Positions 1 through 8,539 of a stretch of 64,000 nucleotides of DNA are shown here, piece after piece. How positions within the stretch are numbered: position 1 is the first letter of the stretch; each line of letters starts with the position of its first letter. The stretch spans positions 372,001 through 436,000 of the forward strand of contig NZ_JAJFOW010000001.1 of NCBI RefSeq assembly GCF_020731285.1, given 5' to 3'. Made by a program: the position numbers and the translations under genes. The notes under the pieces are model-generated. The model was not told the DNA's origin. It searched no databases and saw only the letters and a program-made list of their open reading frames with translations. The stretch is from Cohnella baijiui. Lineage in GTDB: Bacteria > Bacillota > Bacilli > Paenibacillales > Paenibacillaceae.

Positions 1-140
1 AACCAACCGATGCGGCTCTCCGCCGTGACGGGCGAGAGATCGGCGGTCACCTGTCTGCCCGCGATCGTGGCGTTGTAAATGTCGACGATGGCGGGCAGGT
101 CGTCCCGGGTCGCGTCGACGATCTCGTAGGCAGTACTCAT
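1..140 (-). CDS. GNAT acetyltransferase, N-terminal fragment
   Basis: This gene runs off the left edge of the window, so only about 46 N-terminal residues are visible, beginning [20 protein letters not shown]. The pattern '[14 protein letters not shown]' is typical of the first strand and helix of phosphinothricin-type GNAT acetyltransferases, which transfer acetyl from acetyl-CoA to a small amine. The ATG overlaps the stop of the upstream ABM-domain gene (ATGA), suggesting translational coupling. The acetyl-CoA binding motif lies outside the window, so the family call rests on the N-terminus alone and the substrate is unknown. Confidence 0.6.
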   Translation of the reverse strand, partial: MSTAYEIVDATRDDLPAIVDIYNATIAGRQVTADLSPVTAESRIGW

Positions 141-499
141 GATCGCTTCTCTTCCTCCGAATGTTCCGTTTCGTTCGGCACGCCGATCGGCGGGATCGGT
201 CCTTCGTCCAGCCGAATGTTGATGTAATGATCGACCTCGGGAAACGGATCGTAAAAATGGTGCAACAGCGCTTTCCACTCCTGATATTGCGGGGATCCGC
301 GAAACCCGACCGTATGGTCCTTGAGCGTTTCCCATTGGACGAGCAAAATATATTGGTCCTTTTTCTCCACGCACTTGTTCAGCTCGTGGCGGATGTACCC
401 GCGCATCGACGAGATGATTTTGGAGGCTTTGCGAAAGCTGCTCTCGAAATCGCTGGACATGCCGGGTTTGACGTTTAAAATGGCCACTTCGAGAATCAT
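137..499 (-). CDS. ABM-domain (antibiotic biosynthesis monooxygenase-like) protein
   Basis: A 120-residue protein that begins [20 protein letters not shown] and contains '[13 protein letters not shown]' and '[21 protein letters not shown]'-type elements of the dimeric alpha/beta ABM fold. The family includes small monooxygenases and heme-degrading enzymes, but many members have no known substrate. The C-terminus is charged and probably disordered. The stop overlaps the next gene's ATG by ATGA, so the two are probably co-translated. I see no heme-ligand signature strong enough to call an IsdG-type enzyme. Confidence 0.8.
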   Translation of the reverse strand: MILEVAILNVKPGMSSDFESSFRKASKIISSMRGYIRHELNKCVEKKDQYILLVQWETLKDHTVGFRGSPQYQEWKALLHHFYDPFPEVDHYINIRLDEGPIPPIGVPNETEHSEEEKRS

Positions 500-568
500 G
501 GGAACACTCCTTCGTGAAAAATCGCGGTCGGGTAGCCGGGCATCGGTCCGCCCCGCCCGCCTGACGCG

Positions 569-1330
569 TCAGATGAAGCCCGTGCGGACGGCGGTCGCGT
601 AGTCCGTCCGCCCGCGCCGCAGCGCGAGCTCGGCCGCCTCCTCCCAGTCGTAGGGCACGAGGCGGTGCTCGATCTGCGGATCGCCGCCCCCCTCGGCGGA
701 GCCTTCGCTCACGATCGCGTATTCGGCGTAAGGCGTGCCGGAGGCCATCCGGTGAGGCAGCGGCTCGTCGTCTTCGTACGCGGGAAGACCGACGCTGCCC
801 GCGTTCAGAACCAGCTTGCCGTCCGGAAGCTTGCGTGCTGCGAACACATGGCTGTGTCCGCAGATGACCAGGCGCGCATGAACGTGCGCCAGTTCCCGCC
901 GCAGCCGCTCAAGCGGCTTGTACGACGCGCCGTTCGGGCCGACCTCCTCCAGCAGGTAAACATAGTTGGCATCCGGCGTCCCATGGCAGAACAGCCAATC
1001 CCCGTCCGTCCACACGGCCGGAAAGTCCGACATCCAGCGCGCAATCTCTCCGGTCAGCAAAGGCTTCACGTAGTTATAGGTTGGGCCCGCACCCTCGGGA
1101 CGAATCAGTACCTCGTCGCAGTTGCCCATCAGATGGACGAGGCGCGGCTCGTCCATGAGCAGCCGAGCCGTTCCGAGCGGATCGATTGGCCCGAACAGGC
1201 TGTCTCCGAGGCAAACGATGCGGCGGACGCCGCGTTCGCCGATGTCGCGCAGGACGGCCTCCAGCGCGGGCCGATTGCTGTGGATATCGGATATGACGGC
1301 GATCGCTTCACGCCCCTGCAAGTTCGCCAT
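569..1330 (-). CDS. YfcE/YvnB-like metallophosphoesterase
   Basis: A 253-residue calcineurin-like phosphoesterase. The metal-binding motifs appear in order: [12 protein letters not shown] near residue 10 (D-x-H), CLGDSLFG (GD), LMGNCDE (GNxxE/H-type), FCHGTP and CGHSHVFAA (GHxH). This matches small stand-alone phosphodiesterases that need two divalent metals. The ATG at 1330 was chosen because a GGAGGGG ribosome site precedes it and the first motif begins 13 residues in; the frame is open further upstream but has no such support. It overlaps the upstream GNAT gene by 23 bp. The substrate is unknown. Confidence 0.85.
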   Translation of the reverse strand: MANLQGREAIAVISDIHSNRPALEAVLRDIGERGVRRIVCLGDSLFGPIDPLGTARLLMDEPRLVHLMGNCDEVLIRPEGAGPTYNYVKPLLTGEIARWMSDFPAVWTDGDWLFCHGTPDANYVYLLEEVGPNGASYKPLERLRRELAHVHARLVICGHSHVFAARKLPDGKLVLNAGSVGLPAYEDDEPLPHRMASGTPYAEYAIVSEGSAEGGGDPQIEHRLVPYDWEEAAELALRRGRTDYATAVRTGFI

Positions 1331-1829
1331 GGCGTTTCCCCTCCTCTTGGACGTCCTGGTCGGAAAGCCGTTTGCGCATGACGTACCAGCCGTCCGTTCC
1401 GTCCGGGTAATTGTGTCGCCTCGCGATCGCATAGCCGAGCCGGAGGTAAAACGCGACGTTCTCCGGCAGCGAGGCGCGCACTTCGATTCGCGTTTCCGCG
1501 TACCCGCTCCGCCGGGCCAGCCGTTCGATCGCCGCCATGACGTCGCTGCCGATCCCTTGCGTGCGTACACGCCGGAGGATCGACACTCGCCCGATATACA
1601 GATACCGGCCGCGAAAAAAGTACTGAGCGGAGCCTACAGGTTCGTCTCCAAGCCACGCGAGCACCGCGCCGCCGCGGCCCGCGAGCTTGCGGCGGATATC
1701 CTCCACCTCTTCCCGCAGCGCGGTCGGAGGCGGATGCAGCCTGCCCTCGTACTCGCCGAACGCCTCTCTCATGATCCGATGGACGACCGGCAATTCTTCT
1801 TCCCCTGCCGTCCGGATTTCGCACCGCAT
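1308..1829 (-). CDS. GNAT family N-acetyltransferase
   Basis: A 173-residue GNAT protein. The acetyl-CoA loop is seen at 'VSILRRVRTQGIGSDVMAAI' (about residues 87-106, Q/R-x-x-G-x-G/A), followed by 'IEVRASLPENVAFYLRLGYA', the usual last strand and helix. The substrate cannot be told from sequence. It overlaps the downstream metallophosphoesterase start by 23 bp, so the two are probably one transcript. It is one of six GNAT genes in the first 7.5 kb; they differ from one another in sequence and do not look like recent duplicates. Confidence 0.85.
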   Translation of the reverse strand: MRCEIRTAGEEELPVVHRIMREAFGEYEGRLHPPPTALREEVEDIRRKLAGRGGAVLAWLGDEPVGSAQYFFRGRYLYIGRVSILRRVRTQGIGSDVMAAIERLARRSGYAETRIEVRASLPENVAFYLRLGYAIARRHNYPDGTDGWYVMRKRLSDQDVQEEGKRHGELAGA

Positions 1830-1928
1830 GCCGTCCCCCCTCCCTCCCTTGGCTCGTCTACTCTTATCGTATGCCGGGTCCGGGCGAACTTGCTTGCCGG
1901 GCTGCGAGAGTCTATTCGGCAGCGCCGC

Positions 1929-2387
1929 TCACAACGCCAAAAAATAAGAGATGAACGTCTCGTCCCGCTCAAAACCGAGTTCCTCGTACAGCCGCTGCGC
2001 CTGCGCGTTCGACCGGGCGGTCGACAGCTCGATCCCTTTGACGCGCGTCAGACGGCCGTAGGCGATGACTTCGGTCAAGAGACGCCTCGCGACACCCTGC
2101 CGTCGATGGGACGCGCCGACAAACAGATCGTTCAAAATCCAGGCGCGCTTCATCGAGATCGACGAGAAGGCCGGATACAGCTGCGCGAAGCCCAGCGCTT
2201 CGCCGGTATCCGCGTCCCGCGCGAGGAAAACGACCGATTCCAGCTGTGAAAAGCGTTCGAATAAATACTGCTCGGTGCCGGACGGATCGGACGGCTGCCC
2301 GTAAAATTGACGGTAGGCGTCAAACAGCGGGACCAGGGCGCTCAAATCGGCGACAGAGGCCGGATGGACTTCGATGAAACGGTTCAT
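1929..2387 (-). CDS. GNAT family N-acetyltransferase
   Basis: A 152-residue GNAT protein. It has 'WILNDLFVGASHRRQGVARR' (strand beta-4 and the R-R-Q-G-V-A acetyl-CoA loop) and ends with 'AQRLYEELGFERDETFISYF', a typical GNAT C-terminus of the aminoglycoside 6'-acetyltransferase or diamine acetyltransferase type. An AAAGAGGGAAAAT ribosome site precedes the ATG. It is a stand-alone gene about 20 bp downstream of the alpha/beta hydrolase on the same strand. The substrate is unknown. Confidence 0.85.
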   Translation of the reverse strand: MNRFIEVHPASVADLSALVPLFDAYRQFYGQPSDPSGTEQYLFERFSQLESVVFLARDADTGEALGFAQLYPAFSSISMKRAWILNDLFVGASHRRQGVARRLLTEVIAYGRLTRVKGIELSTARSNAQAQRLYEELGFERDETFISYFLAL

Positions 2388-2406
2388 GATTTTCCCTCTT
2401 TCCGGA

Positions 2407-3141
2407 TCATGGGCGATCGTGGTCGGCTAAAAATTGGAGCAGCTCGCGCTGCGCCTTGTCCGGCTCCGATGCGAATACGGTGTGCCCGGCGCGGTCGAAG
2501 GCGACGGCGCGAAGGGACGGAAACAGACGGCCGTATGCTTCGACGTCGCTCGGGAGAACCAGGCTGTCCGCCAGCCTGCCATAGAGGAGAAGAGCCGGAA
2601 TCGGCGGAAACCGCGCGAAGGCGACATCTTCCGATTCGGCCTGAATGCCGCGGACGGCCGCTTCCGCGATCCGGTCGGACCGGCCTTCCGGGCGAAGATA
2701 ACCGTAGATGTAGTCGTCGTCCCAACCCGTCGGCATCCGCTTGTGCATCGGCGGATAATCCGCCAGCACAAGACTGCGAATCCGACCTTCAGCCGTTTCG
2801 GACGCATAACCGAGCGCATAGGAGACGCCCCGCGAGTAAGCGAACAAATGAAACTCGGACAGCGAAAGCCCCCGCAAAATCGCCGCCAGATCGGACACAT
2901 GCGGTGCCAAACCGTATCCGGCGGCTGGCGCATCGCTGCGGCCCCGGCCGCGAAACGACAGCGCGACGCTCCTGCGAGGGAGCAGCCACGCCATGAAATC
3001 GGCGTATTCGTCCGCCGTCTCCGACAACCCGGGGCAAATGACCAGGGGCGTCAGGGCCGGATTCGCCTCCGCCGCCGAATCGAGATAATGGAGACGGACG
3101 CCGTCGTTGTCGGCGTACCGGCCTTCCCTCCATGCGTTCAT
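2407..3141 (-). CDS. alpha/beta hydrolase
   Basis: A 244-residue alpha/beta-hydrolase fold protein. The oxyanion region is 'LVICPGLSETADEYADF', the nucleophile elbow is 'FAYSRGVSYALGYA' (Ala-x-Ser-x-Gly rather than the usual Gly-x-Ser-x-Gly), a likely acid lies around 'LLLYGRLADSLVLPSD', and the histidine is in 'DRAGHTVFAS'. The catalytic triad therefore looks complete. Family members include esterases, lipases and C-C hydrolases, and the substrate cannot be named. Its ATG overlaps the stop of a 47-codon small gene upstream (ATGA). Confidence 0.85.
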   Translation of the reverse strand: MNAWREGRYADNDGVRLHYLDSAAEANPALTPLVICPGLSETADEYADFMAWLLPRRSVALSFRGRGRSDAPAAGYGLAPHVSDLAAILRGLSLSEFHLFAYSRGVSYALGYASETAEGRIRSLVLADYPPMHKRMPTGWDDDYIYGYLRPEGRSDRIAEAAVRGIQAESEDVAFARFPPIPALLLYGRLADSLVLPSDVEAYGRLFPSLRAVAFDRAGHTVFASEPDKAQRELLQFLADHDRP

Positions 3142-3281
3142 GGGCTCCCCCGTTCGAATTCGGCCGCGTAAAAAGCGATCGCCCGCCGGTAGGCGCGGAT
3201 GCCGTCATCCGCGCTCGTCTCGGCCAGCTGTCGGAGCAGCATCGCGATCGCTTCCCGCAATCGGCTTTCGATGTCCGTCAT
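3138..3281 (-). CDS. small hypothetical protein (47 aa)
   Basis: A short frame reading MTDIESRLREAIAMLLRQL at its start, acidic then basic, predicted mostly helical. It is supported by a purine-rich ribosome site (AAGGGAAGCG) before the ATG and an ATGA overlap with the alpha/beta hydrolase, which points to translational coupling. I do not recognise a family. There is no signal peptide or membrane segment. It may be a small accessory protein or a leader that tunes hydrolase translation. Confidence 0.5.
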   Translation of the reverse strand: MTDIESRLREAIAMLLRQLAETSADDGIRAYRRAIAFYAAEFERGSP

Positions 3282-3317
3282 GCGTCTCGCTTCCCTTCCC
3301 TATTCCTTGCGAAGCGG

Positions 3318-3866
3318 TCAGTCGGCCGCGTCTTCCAATCGGTCGATCATCAGCTTGCCGCCCGCCACCTTGGCCCGGCAGCCCAGCTTGCGCAGCATCA
3401 CGAGCACCTGCTCTTCGAAGGCGAACAGTTCCACGCCTTGAAAGTAGGCATCCGACCGCCGGAGGACGATCGGTTCCATTCCCGGCAGCCTGAATTTGTA
3501 CTCGTCGCCCTGCTGGCTGACGTGCTTGATGAACGCTTTGACTCGGAGGTACGGCTCATGGTCGAGCACGACGAGCGGGTAGCGCGCGTCTAACGCGGGA
3601 TAAACTTCGAAAACGTCGGTTTCGATCGGGTATTCGGCCGAGCTGCGTACGGCATGGGCCACGGAGCCGTTCGACTCCGACAGCTTGGCCAGGAGACGCT
3701 GCGTCCCCTCTGCGAGTTCCACCAGCTTGGACTGCCCCATCAGCAGGAAACCCCCGACGACGCTGAGGAGCATAAAGATGAATTGGTTCGTAACGATTCC
3801 CATAAATCCGCCAAAGATGAAAATGATCAGTCCCGCAAAAAAGAGAAAGTTCGCGATCTTCGACAC
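3318..3866 (-). CDS. membrane-anchored hypothetical protein
   Basis: A 182-residue protein with two N-terminal membrane segments ('FLFFAGLIIFIFGGFMGIV' and 'FIFMLLSVVGGFLLMG', residues about 7-43) joined by a tight turn. A soluble domain of about 130 residues follows, beginning with a helix 'KLVELAEGTQRLLAKLSES'. I recognise no catalytic motif. GTG is the likely start. It lies 3 bp after the DUF3891 gene, so the two are co-transcribed and may work together at the membrane. Function is unknown. Confidence 0.7.
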   Translation of the reverse strand: MSKIANFLFFAGLIIFIFGGFMGIVTNQFIFMLLSVVGGFLLMGQSKLVELAEGTQRLLAKLSESNGSVAHAVRSSAEYPIETDVFEVYPALDARYPLVVLDHEPYLRVKAFIKHVSQQGDEYKFRLPGMEPIVLRRSDAYFQGVELFAFEEQVLVMLRKLGCRAKVAGGKLMIDRLEDAAD

Positions 3867-3869
3867 CTC

Positions 3870-4622
3870 TCATTCGAACCGAATCATTTGCTCCGTCCAC
3901 GGCGTCTCCCGAAACGCATTCGCGATGCCGAGCGCCGCCACGGCCTCTTTCGGGACGATCTTCGTCCGCAACGCTGCGCCGAACGGAGCCTCGAACAGCG
4001 AAGGCGAAACGCGAACGCGCTCCGTGCCCTCCCAAGCGGCGGACAGCTGCCGTCCGTCCAACCGGACGCCGAAGCCCTCCCGGTACCACGGATGCTCGTC
4101 GGCTTTGGCGACGCCGGGCTCGTTGAAGCACACGTACAGCGAAATCTGGTCGCACAGCTGCAAAAGATCGAGATGCCGCTGTACCATGCTTTCGTCCGGA
4201 TGATATAAGTGGGCTCGGAGCCGCTGCTGCCTCGCCCGCTCCGCATCGATGAAGGCCGCCCATTCGGCGGCGTATGCGTCGCCCGGCGAAGAGAACGAAG
4301 AGAAATGCAAGCTGCACAGCAGCCCGGCGTAGGCGCTCATTTCCTCCGCTTCGTCTACACCCAGCCGGTAAAAGGTGAGCTTGGGCAGCAGCGGATAATC
4401 CATGAACGAGAAGGGCGCGCCTGCCCGGTCGTACCAGACGGGCGTATCGTCGAGCCGGATCCAGCTGCGGTCGTGCTCCGCGACGGCGAGCAGCGCTTCG
4501 TCGACATAGGGACCGTCTCCGAACCACGATCGCCGGAGCCCCTTGGCGATCTCCCCGGACAACCGCGCATGATCGTCCTGCGTCGTCATGACGAAAGCGT
4601 ATTCGTTTTCGCGTACGATCAT
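3870..4622 (-). CDS. DUF3891 family protein
   Basis: A 250-residue protein of the DUF3891 type, recognisable from 'TTQDDHARLSGEIA' near residue 13, 'AVAEHDRSW' near residue 46, and 'LQLCDQISLYVCFNEPG' around residue 155. The family is common in Bacillales and has no established function. The spaced His/Asp residues (DDH, EHD, LCD) resemble a metal-binding helical bundle, but this is inference. The ATG has a strong AGGAGG site. It is followed 3 bp later by the two-TM protein gene. Confidence 0.75.
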   Translation of the reverse strand: MIVRENEYAFVMTTQDDHARLSGEIAKGLRRSWFGDGPYVDEALLAVAEHDRSWIRLDDTPVWYDRAGAPFSFMDYPLLPKLTFYRLGVDEAEEMSAYAGLLCSLHFSSFSSPGDAYAAEWAAFIDAERARQQRLRAHLYHPDESMVQRHLDLLQLCDQISLYVCFNEPGVAKADEHPWYREGFGVRLDGRQLSAAWEGTERVRVSPSLFEAPFGAALRTKIVPKEAVAALGIANAFRETPWTEQMIRFE

Positions 4623-4713
4623 CGGAGTGGCCTCCTATCGGCTATGATCCTCTAACTATACCATCCCGCCCGCGCCCCGGTCATCTTTAATCGCGCCCGA
4701 AGGCGAAAATACG

Positions 4714-4743
4714 CAAAAACCGGACGCCCGTTCGGGCGGCCGG
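4714..4743 (-). terminator. intrinsic terminator after the GNAT gene at 4762
   Basis: Read on the minus strand, a GC-rich hairpin with stem CGCCCG/CGGGCG and flanking CCGG arms is followed by TTTTT. It sits just downstream of the GNAT stop at 4762. Confidence 0.75.
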
Positions 4744-4761
4744 CTCTGCCGGTGCGCTAAC

Positions 4762-5187
4762 TTAATCCAGCATGGCGTCGTACGTGCATCTGAAGCGCTC
4801 GACACCGGGGTAGCGCTCGCCGAGGCTCTCGACGGTGAAGCCGATGCCGCGGTAAAAATTCACGGCCTCTTCGTCGGTCTCCGCGACGATCGCCTTCGGG
4901 TTTTGGGCTTCGAGCAGGGTCAGGATCATGCCTCTGCCGTAGCCTTGTCCGCGCTCGTCAGGCGCAACGACGATATGCCGGATCTCGAGGACGCCGTCGT
5001 CCTCCATCCGGGAGCCAATGATGCCGATCAGCGTCTCCTCCTCATAAAAGCCGCGGATGTCCAGAGATGGATCCTCGCGGTATTCCCGGAGCACTTCCAC
5101 GATGCGGTCGGGATCGGGAAACACCGCCATTTCGAGCAACTCGTACACTTGCGGCTTGTCCAGCCGGTCGCGAATATCCTTCAACAC
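4762..5187 (-). CDS. GNAT family N-acetyltransferase
   Basis: A 141-residue GNAT protein. '[20 protein letters not shown]' (about residues 67-86) is the beta-4 strand and the Q/R-G-x-G-Y/R-G acetyl-CoA loop, and '[17 protein letters not shown]' is the usual C-terminal segment. The start is GTG at 5187, with TTG immediately after as an alternative. It is a single-gene transcription unit, with a sigma-A-like promoter upstream and an intrinsic terminator downstream. The substrate is unknown. Confidence 0.85.
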   Translation of the reverse strand: MLKDIRDRLDKPQVYELLEMAVFPDPDRIVEVLREYREDPSLDIRGFYEEETLIGIIGSRMEDDGVLEIRHIVVAPDERGQGYGRGMILTLLEAQNPKAIVAETDEEAVNFYRGIGFTVESLGERYPGVERFRCTYDAMLD

Positions 5188-5226
5188 CTGCGTTCGCCCC
5201 TTCGATCGATAAACAGTCCTGGTCTA

Positions 5227-5255
5227 ATCGTACGCAAATCCCGCCCAAAGATCAA
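5227..5255 (-). promoter_or_regulatory. sigma-A-like promoter for the GNAT gene at 4762
   Basis: Minus strand: TTGATC (5250-5255), 17-bp spacer, TACGAT (5227-5232), about 40 bp before the start codon. Confidence 0.55.
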
Positions 5256-5416
5256 TCGGAGGCGCTGACGGACACCCGATCTCGCGGCATCGCCTGCGGA
5301 AGCTGTCGCATCCTGCGGCTTCCCGGGAAATGGTCACGCCTCGCCCGCACGGATGACGAGCTTGCCCCGTCCCCGCCGGCTTCAAGGCTCGCATGCGCGA
5401 GCGCCGCGTCCTCGCG

Positions 5417-5968
5417 TTACACCTTGTCGTTAAGAAGCACCATATGGATGTGGTCCTCCCAGCGCCCGTTGATTTTTAAATACTGCCGAGCGAGCCCCTC
5501 GTCGTAAAAACCGAGCTTTTGCACCACGCGCAGCGAGCCTTTGTTTTTCGGCATGATGTTGGCTTCGATCCGGTGCAGCCCGAGCGATTCGAACGCATAA
5601 TCGATGACCGGCTTCAACCCTTCCGTCATGTAGCCGCGCGATTCAAACTCGGCATCGAGCCGGTAGCCCAGGTGACAGGACAGAAATGCTCCTCGCACGA
5701 TATTGCTGAGCGAGACCGAGCCGATGATCCGTTCGGGGTCGGACAGCGGGTACATCCATACCCTGAACAGCTGGCCCGTGGCCATCGTCATCTGGTCGTG
5801 CCGCAGGAGATGGGCTTGATGCTCCAGTGTGTAGTACTCGGACGGCCTGTCCGGCTCCCATTCCTTCAGAAATCCGCGATTTCGCAGCATGTAGTCGAGC
5901 AGCGCGCCCGCCTCGGTCTCGTCGATCGTCCGAAGCGCGAGGCGCGCCGTCTTGAATTCGATCGTCAT
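5417..5968 (-). CDS. RimJ/RimL-type GNAT acetyltransferase
   Basis: A 183-residue protein of the RimJ/RimL subfamily, which acetylates N-termini of ribosomal proteins or small substrates. It shows 'TARLALRTIDETEAGALLDY' at the N-terminus, 'CHLGYRLDAEFESRGYMTEG' (about 100-119), 'LGLHRIEANIMPKNKGSLRV' and 'KLGFYDEGLARQYL'. This is the complete family signature. The ATG at 5968 follows GGGGAGAACG; the frame is open upstream, but the conserved N-terminus starts here. The substrate is not predictable. Confidence 0.88.
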   Translation of the reverse strand: MTIEFKTARLALRTIDETEAGALLDYMLRNRGFLKEWEPDRPSEYYTLEHQAHLLRHDQMTMATGQLFRVWMYPLSDPERIIGSVSLSNIVRGAFLSCHLGYRLDAEFESRGYMTEGLKPVIDYAFESLGLHRIEANIMPKNKGSLRVVQKLGFYDEGLARQYLKINGRWEDHIHMVLLNDKV

Positions 5969-5985
5969 CGTTCTCCCCACCCCTT

Positions 5986-6486
5986 TTATCCGACCACCAT
6001 TCGCGTCCGTATGTCGTCGGCGTAGTCTTTGCCGATGCGGATCACATTGCGGTCCCATCCGTTATCCACGGCGAAGTAGCCCGTGGTCGTCTCGAATCCG
6101 ATGCCGTGCAGCATCCAGCCGGATCCTTCGGCGGGCGTTGCGGCGAATTCCACCAGGTCGACGCCCGCGATGAAGGCGCCGACAAATCCGTTCAGCTCCG
6201 GTCGGCCGATTCGCCATTCGCAGCCGGGCACAGGCATCAACTCGACCGCGTTCACCGTCACCGCCAACGCATGCAATCCGGCATGGCACACCTCCAAGTT
6301 GAACGCATCCAGCTCGAATACGACCGGCGCCCGGTCGTGCCAACATTCCATGCCGACGTCCCAAAGCGAATAGACGTTGAGCAGCCTGCAGCCCTGCAGC
6401 CGCTCCAGCTGCGGGCCTTCGGCCGCCATCAACGCCTCGGTCGTCTCGTGCCAAACGGGATCGTACCCGGGAATTCGGTCTCTCAC
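5986..6486 (-). CDS. hypothetical protein (166 aa)
   Basis: A 166-residue soluble protein starting with GTG (GGAAG nine bases upstream). It is rich in aromatics and acidic residues ('VYSLWDVGMECWHDRAPVVF', 'GIGFETTTGYFAVDNGWDRN'), with no signal peptide or membrane segment. I do not recognise a domain. It ends 17 bp before the RimJ-like acetyltransferase start, so the two are probably co-transcribed. Codon use resembles its neighbours, and I regard it as a real gene of unknown role. Confidence 0.65.
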   Translation of the reverse strand: MRDRIPGYDPVWHETTEALMAAEGPQLERLQGCRLLNVYSLWDVGMECWHDRAPVVFELDAFNLEVCHAGLHALAVTVNAVELMPVPGCEWRIGRPELNGFVGAFIAGVDLVEFAATPAEGSGWMLHGIGFETTTGYFAVDNGWDRNVIRIGKDYADDIRTRMVVG

Positions 6487-6559
6487 GGGTCATGACTTCC
6501 TTCTCTCGTTGTCGTGGCGCCCGGCGAAGACGCTCCCTCCGCCCGGCGCCCGGCCCGCG

Positions 6560-7402
6560 TCAGGACCGGGCCGTCCAGGCGGAGCGGATATAGCCGATCT
6601 TCATCCCGGCACGCTCCATATTGCGATGGCTCTGCGACAGAAAAACGCACTGTCCGACCATCAACCGGCAGCTGCCGGATATCGCTTCTTCCAATCTACG
6701 CTTCAAGAGGAGTCGTTGCAACCCCTTCCCGCGAAACTCCGGCAGCGTAGCGGCGAACGTGCACGAGGCGATCCCGTCCCGCAGGTGCAGGACCCCGGCA
6801 GCCGCCGGCCGCCCGTCTACCGCAGCCAACCAAAACGTCCAGCCGGGACGCCCGAGAAGCACGCCGTTGTTCGTCGCGACCGGACGGATCCCGTCTTCGG
6901 GGAGTCCGAACGCCCGGCATTGGATCGCCGCGTAAAGGTCGATCTCCTCGTCCAACAGCACGCGGTTTGTGATCTCTCCCCGATCTCCGACCGTCTGAAG
7001 AGCCGGCTCCCTCGAGACGAGCGGCTCGGACAAATCACGATAAAGAGTCGTATGATATCCGGCGAGCTCGTAGCCGAGCTCGCCCAGCTTCCGCGTCAAC
7101 CCGTTGTCCGTCAGTCCCGGCACGATCTCAATCTGCGGACGCCTGCCCCGCTCGCGGTAGAAGGCGTCAATGTCGGCGAGCAGCGATTCGTCGCCCGCCC
7201 GAAGCCCCTTGACCGTGTTGAAGGAAGCCCAGGGCATCGTTTCGCTGTAATAGGCCACGGCACCGCCGAATTCCCGAATGTCAACGCCTTCGGGATTGCC
7301 CGGCCGTGCGCGGATGGCCGTCATGCGATCGGACATGTAAGCGATCTCGGAACGCTCGATTTCGTCGATCAGGCTGGCGTCGGGAAGAATGTAATCAGCC
7401 AT
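6560..7402 (-). CDS. GNAT acetyltransferase with two-domain architecture
   Basis: A 280-residue protein with an N-terminal segment containing 'NTVKGLRAGDESLLADIDAF' and 'GLTRKLGELGYELAGYHTTL', and a C-terminal GNAT domain with 'TFAATLPEFRGKGLQRLLLK' (about 220-239, R-G-K-G-L-Q acetyl-CoA loop) and 'SQSHRNMERAGMKIGYI'. The length suggests tandem GNAT folds with only the second keeping the cofactor loop. The ATG at 7402 follows GGAGGTTAGCC and lies inside the end of the DinB gene (8-bp overlap), so translation is probably coupled. The substrate is unknown. Confidence 0.8.
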   Translation of the reverse strand: MADYILPDASLIDEIERSEIAYMSDRMTAIRARPGNPEGVDIREFGGAVAYYSETMPWASFNTVKGLRAGDESLLADIDAFYRERGRRPQIEIVPGLTDNGLTRKLGELGYELAGYHTTLYRDLSEPLVSREPALQTVGDRGEITNRVLLDEEIDLYAAIQCRAFGLPEDGIRPVATNNGVLLGRPGWTFWLAAVDGRPAAAGVLHLRDGIASCTFAATLPEFRGKGLQRLLLKRRLEEAISGSCRLMVGQCVFLSQSHRNMERAGMKIGYIRSAWTARS

Positions 7403-7946
7403 GGCGGCTAACCTCCAACCTCTGCCGGATGAGACGAATTTGTCCCCGATGATTGATCTCGTCCTCGAACACGTGATACCACATAAAATGGTAGTTGGCC
7501 GGATGGCCTTGCCAGAACGGCTTTTCCGTCGCCAGCCATGCATCGTCGACCTCGCGGAACAAAGCCAGCGTACGGTCGCGGACCGACTGCAGCACGTGCC
7601 AATGATGATCCATGTCGCGGCCGCTTAGGCTAGCCCGCCCTTCATCGCCTAGATTCAGCGCCGGCCCCCACTCGGCACGTTCGGATTCGTTTAGGCGCCG
7701 TTCTTCGAACGTCTGCACTTGGTAGGCATATTCCACGGCTGCAAAGTGGCGAAGCAGCATCGCGATCGAATTGCGGCTAACGTCGGTGACCGTATCCAGC
7801 TCCTCGACGCCGAGCCCTTGAACCGCCCTCCACGTCGTGTAGCGGGCATAGTTCATCATGGATAGCAACCGCCCGACATGCGGCGAATAGCCCGGCATAT
7901 CCGCCACGAGATACAGCTTGTCCTTGTCAAAAGTGGTTGGACTCAT
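7395..7946 (-). CDS. DinB-like putative metalloenzyme
   Basis: A 183-residue four-helix-bundle protein of the DinB/YfiT superfamily. The likely metal ligands are the histidine in 'LLRHFAAVEYAYQ' and the pair in 'YHVFEDEINHRGQIRLIRQR' (E/H-x-x-x-H-x-G-Q-I). Family members act as bacillithiol- or mycothiol-dependent transferases or hydrolases, or are of unknown role. The start at 7946 was chosen for its AAGGGGGG site; an in-frame start 14 codons upstream lacks one. It overlaps the downstream GNAT gene by 8 bp. Confidence 0.8.
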   Translation of the reverse strand: MSPTTFDKDKLYLVADMPGYSPHVGRLLSMMNYARYTTWRAVQGLGVEELDTVTDVSRNSIAMLLRHFAAVEYAYQVQTFEERRLNESERAEWGPALNLGDEGRASLSGRDMDHHWHVLQSVRDRTLALFREVDDAWLATEKPFWQGHPANYHFMWYHVFEDEINHRGQIRLIRQRLEVSRHG

Positions 7947-8053
7947 CGGAAACCCCCCTTCGGAAAGGTAGATCGATGCAAACGGCATCTCGCGATGCTC
8001 CTGAAGATAACGAACGCGGATTTGGGCGATGCTAGAAAACGGAGGTGTTTCGC

Positions 8054-8539
8054 ATGCCCAAGCCTTTTCCCGTTTCTCTGTTCCTGACGCTCCTCGTCCT
8101 TGCGATCGGTTCGTTATGCCCTGCGAGCGCGCACGCGGAAAAAGAGCCGCGCGTATCGGTTTTCGACGTCCGGCAAAGCACGGTCGTCGCCGTTCGGCCG
8201 CTTACGAAGACGCTGCAATCCGACATCCTGGCGGCACTCGCCTCGGATCCCCAGGTATATCCCGGCCTTCGTCTGGATCCGGAAGACGGCTGGGTGATGC
8301 GGGTCCGTTTCGAACCCGCCGCGACCCCCGGGCATCGCTTCTACGCCTATCCCGTCCGCGAGGCTTATTTGTTTCTGGCACGCGGTCGGCAGCCGTATGC
8401 GCTACTCGTTCAGGCCTCCGGCTTCGTCGCAGTCTCGCTTCGCTTCGATCCGGAGCCTTTTCTTCGGTGGATCGACGATGGGCAAGCACCCGTCAGCACG
8501 ACTCCGCCGATTCCAAGCCCGCATTCCGAAACCGAATGA
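8054..8539 (+). CDS. secreted hypothetical protein
   Basis: A 161-residue plus-strand gene inside a minus-strand region. The N-terminus is a signal peptide: basic 'MPKPFP', hydrophobic 'VSLFLTLLVLAIGSLC', then 'PASAHA' with A-x-A cleavage near residue 29. The mature part contains 'GWVMRVRFEPAATPGHRFYA' and 'YALLVQASGFVAVSLRFDP' and resembles no family I can name. The ATG follows GGAGG by 8 bases. Its last 47 bp are antisense to the end of the DUF6886-type gene. Function is unknown; it is probably extracellular or cell-wall associated. Confidence 0.7.
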   Translation: MPKPFPVSLFLTLLVLAIGSLCPASAHAEKEPRVSVFDVRQSTVVAVRPLTKTLQSDILAALASDPQVYPGLRLDPEDGWVMRVRFEPAATPGHRFYAYPVREAYLFLARGRQPYALLVQASGFVAVSLRFDPEPFLRWIDDGQAPVSTTPPIPSPHSETE

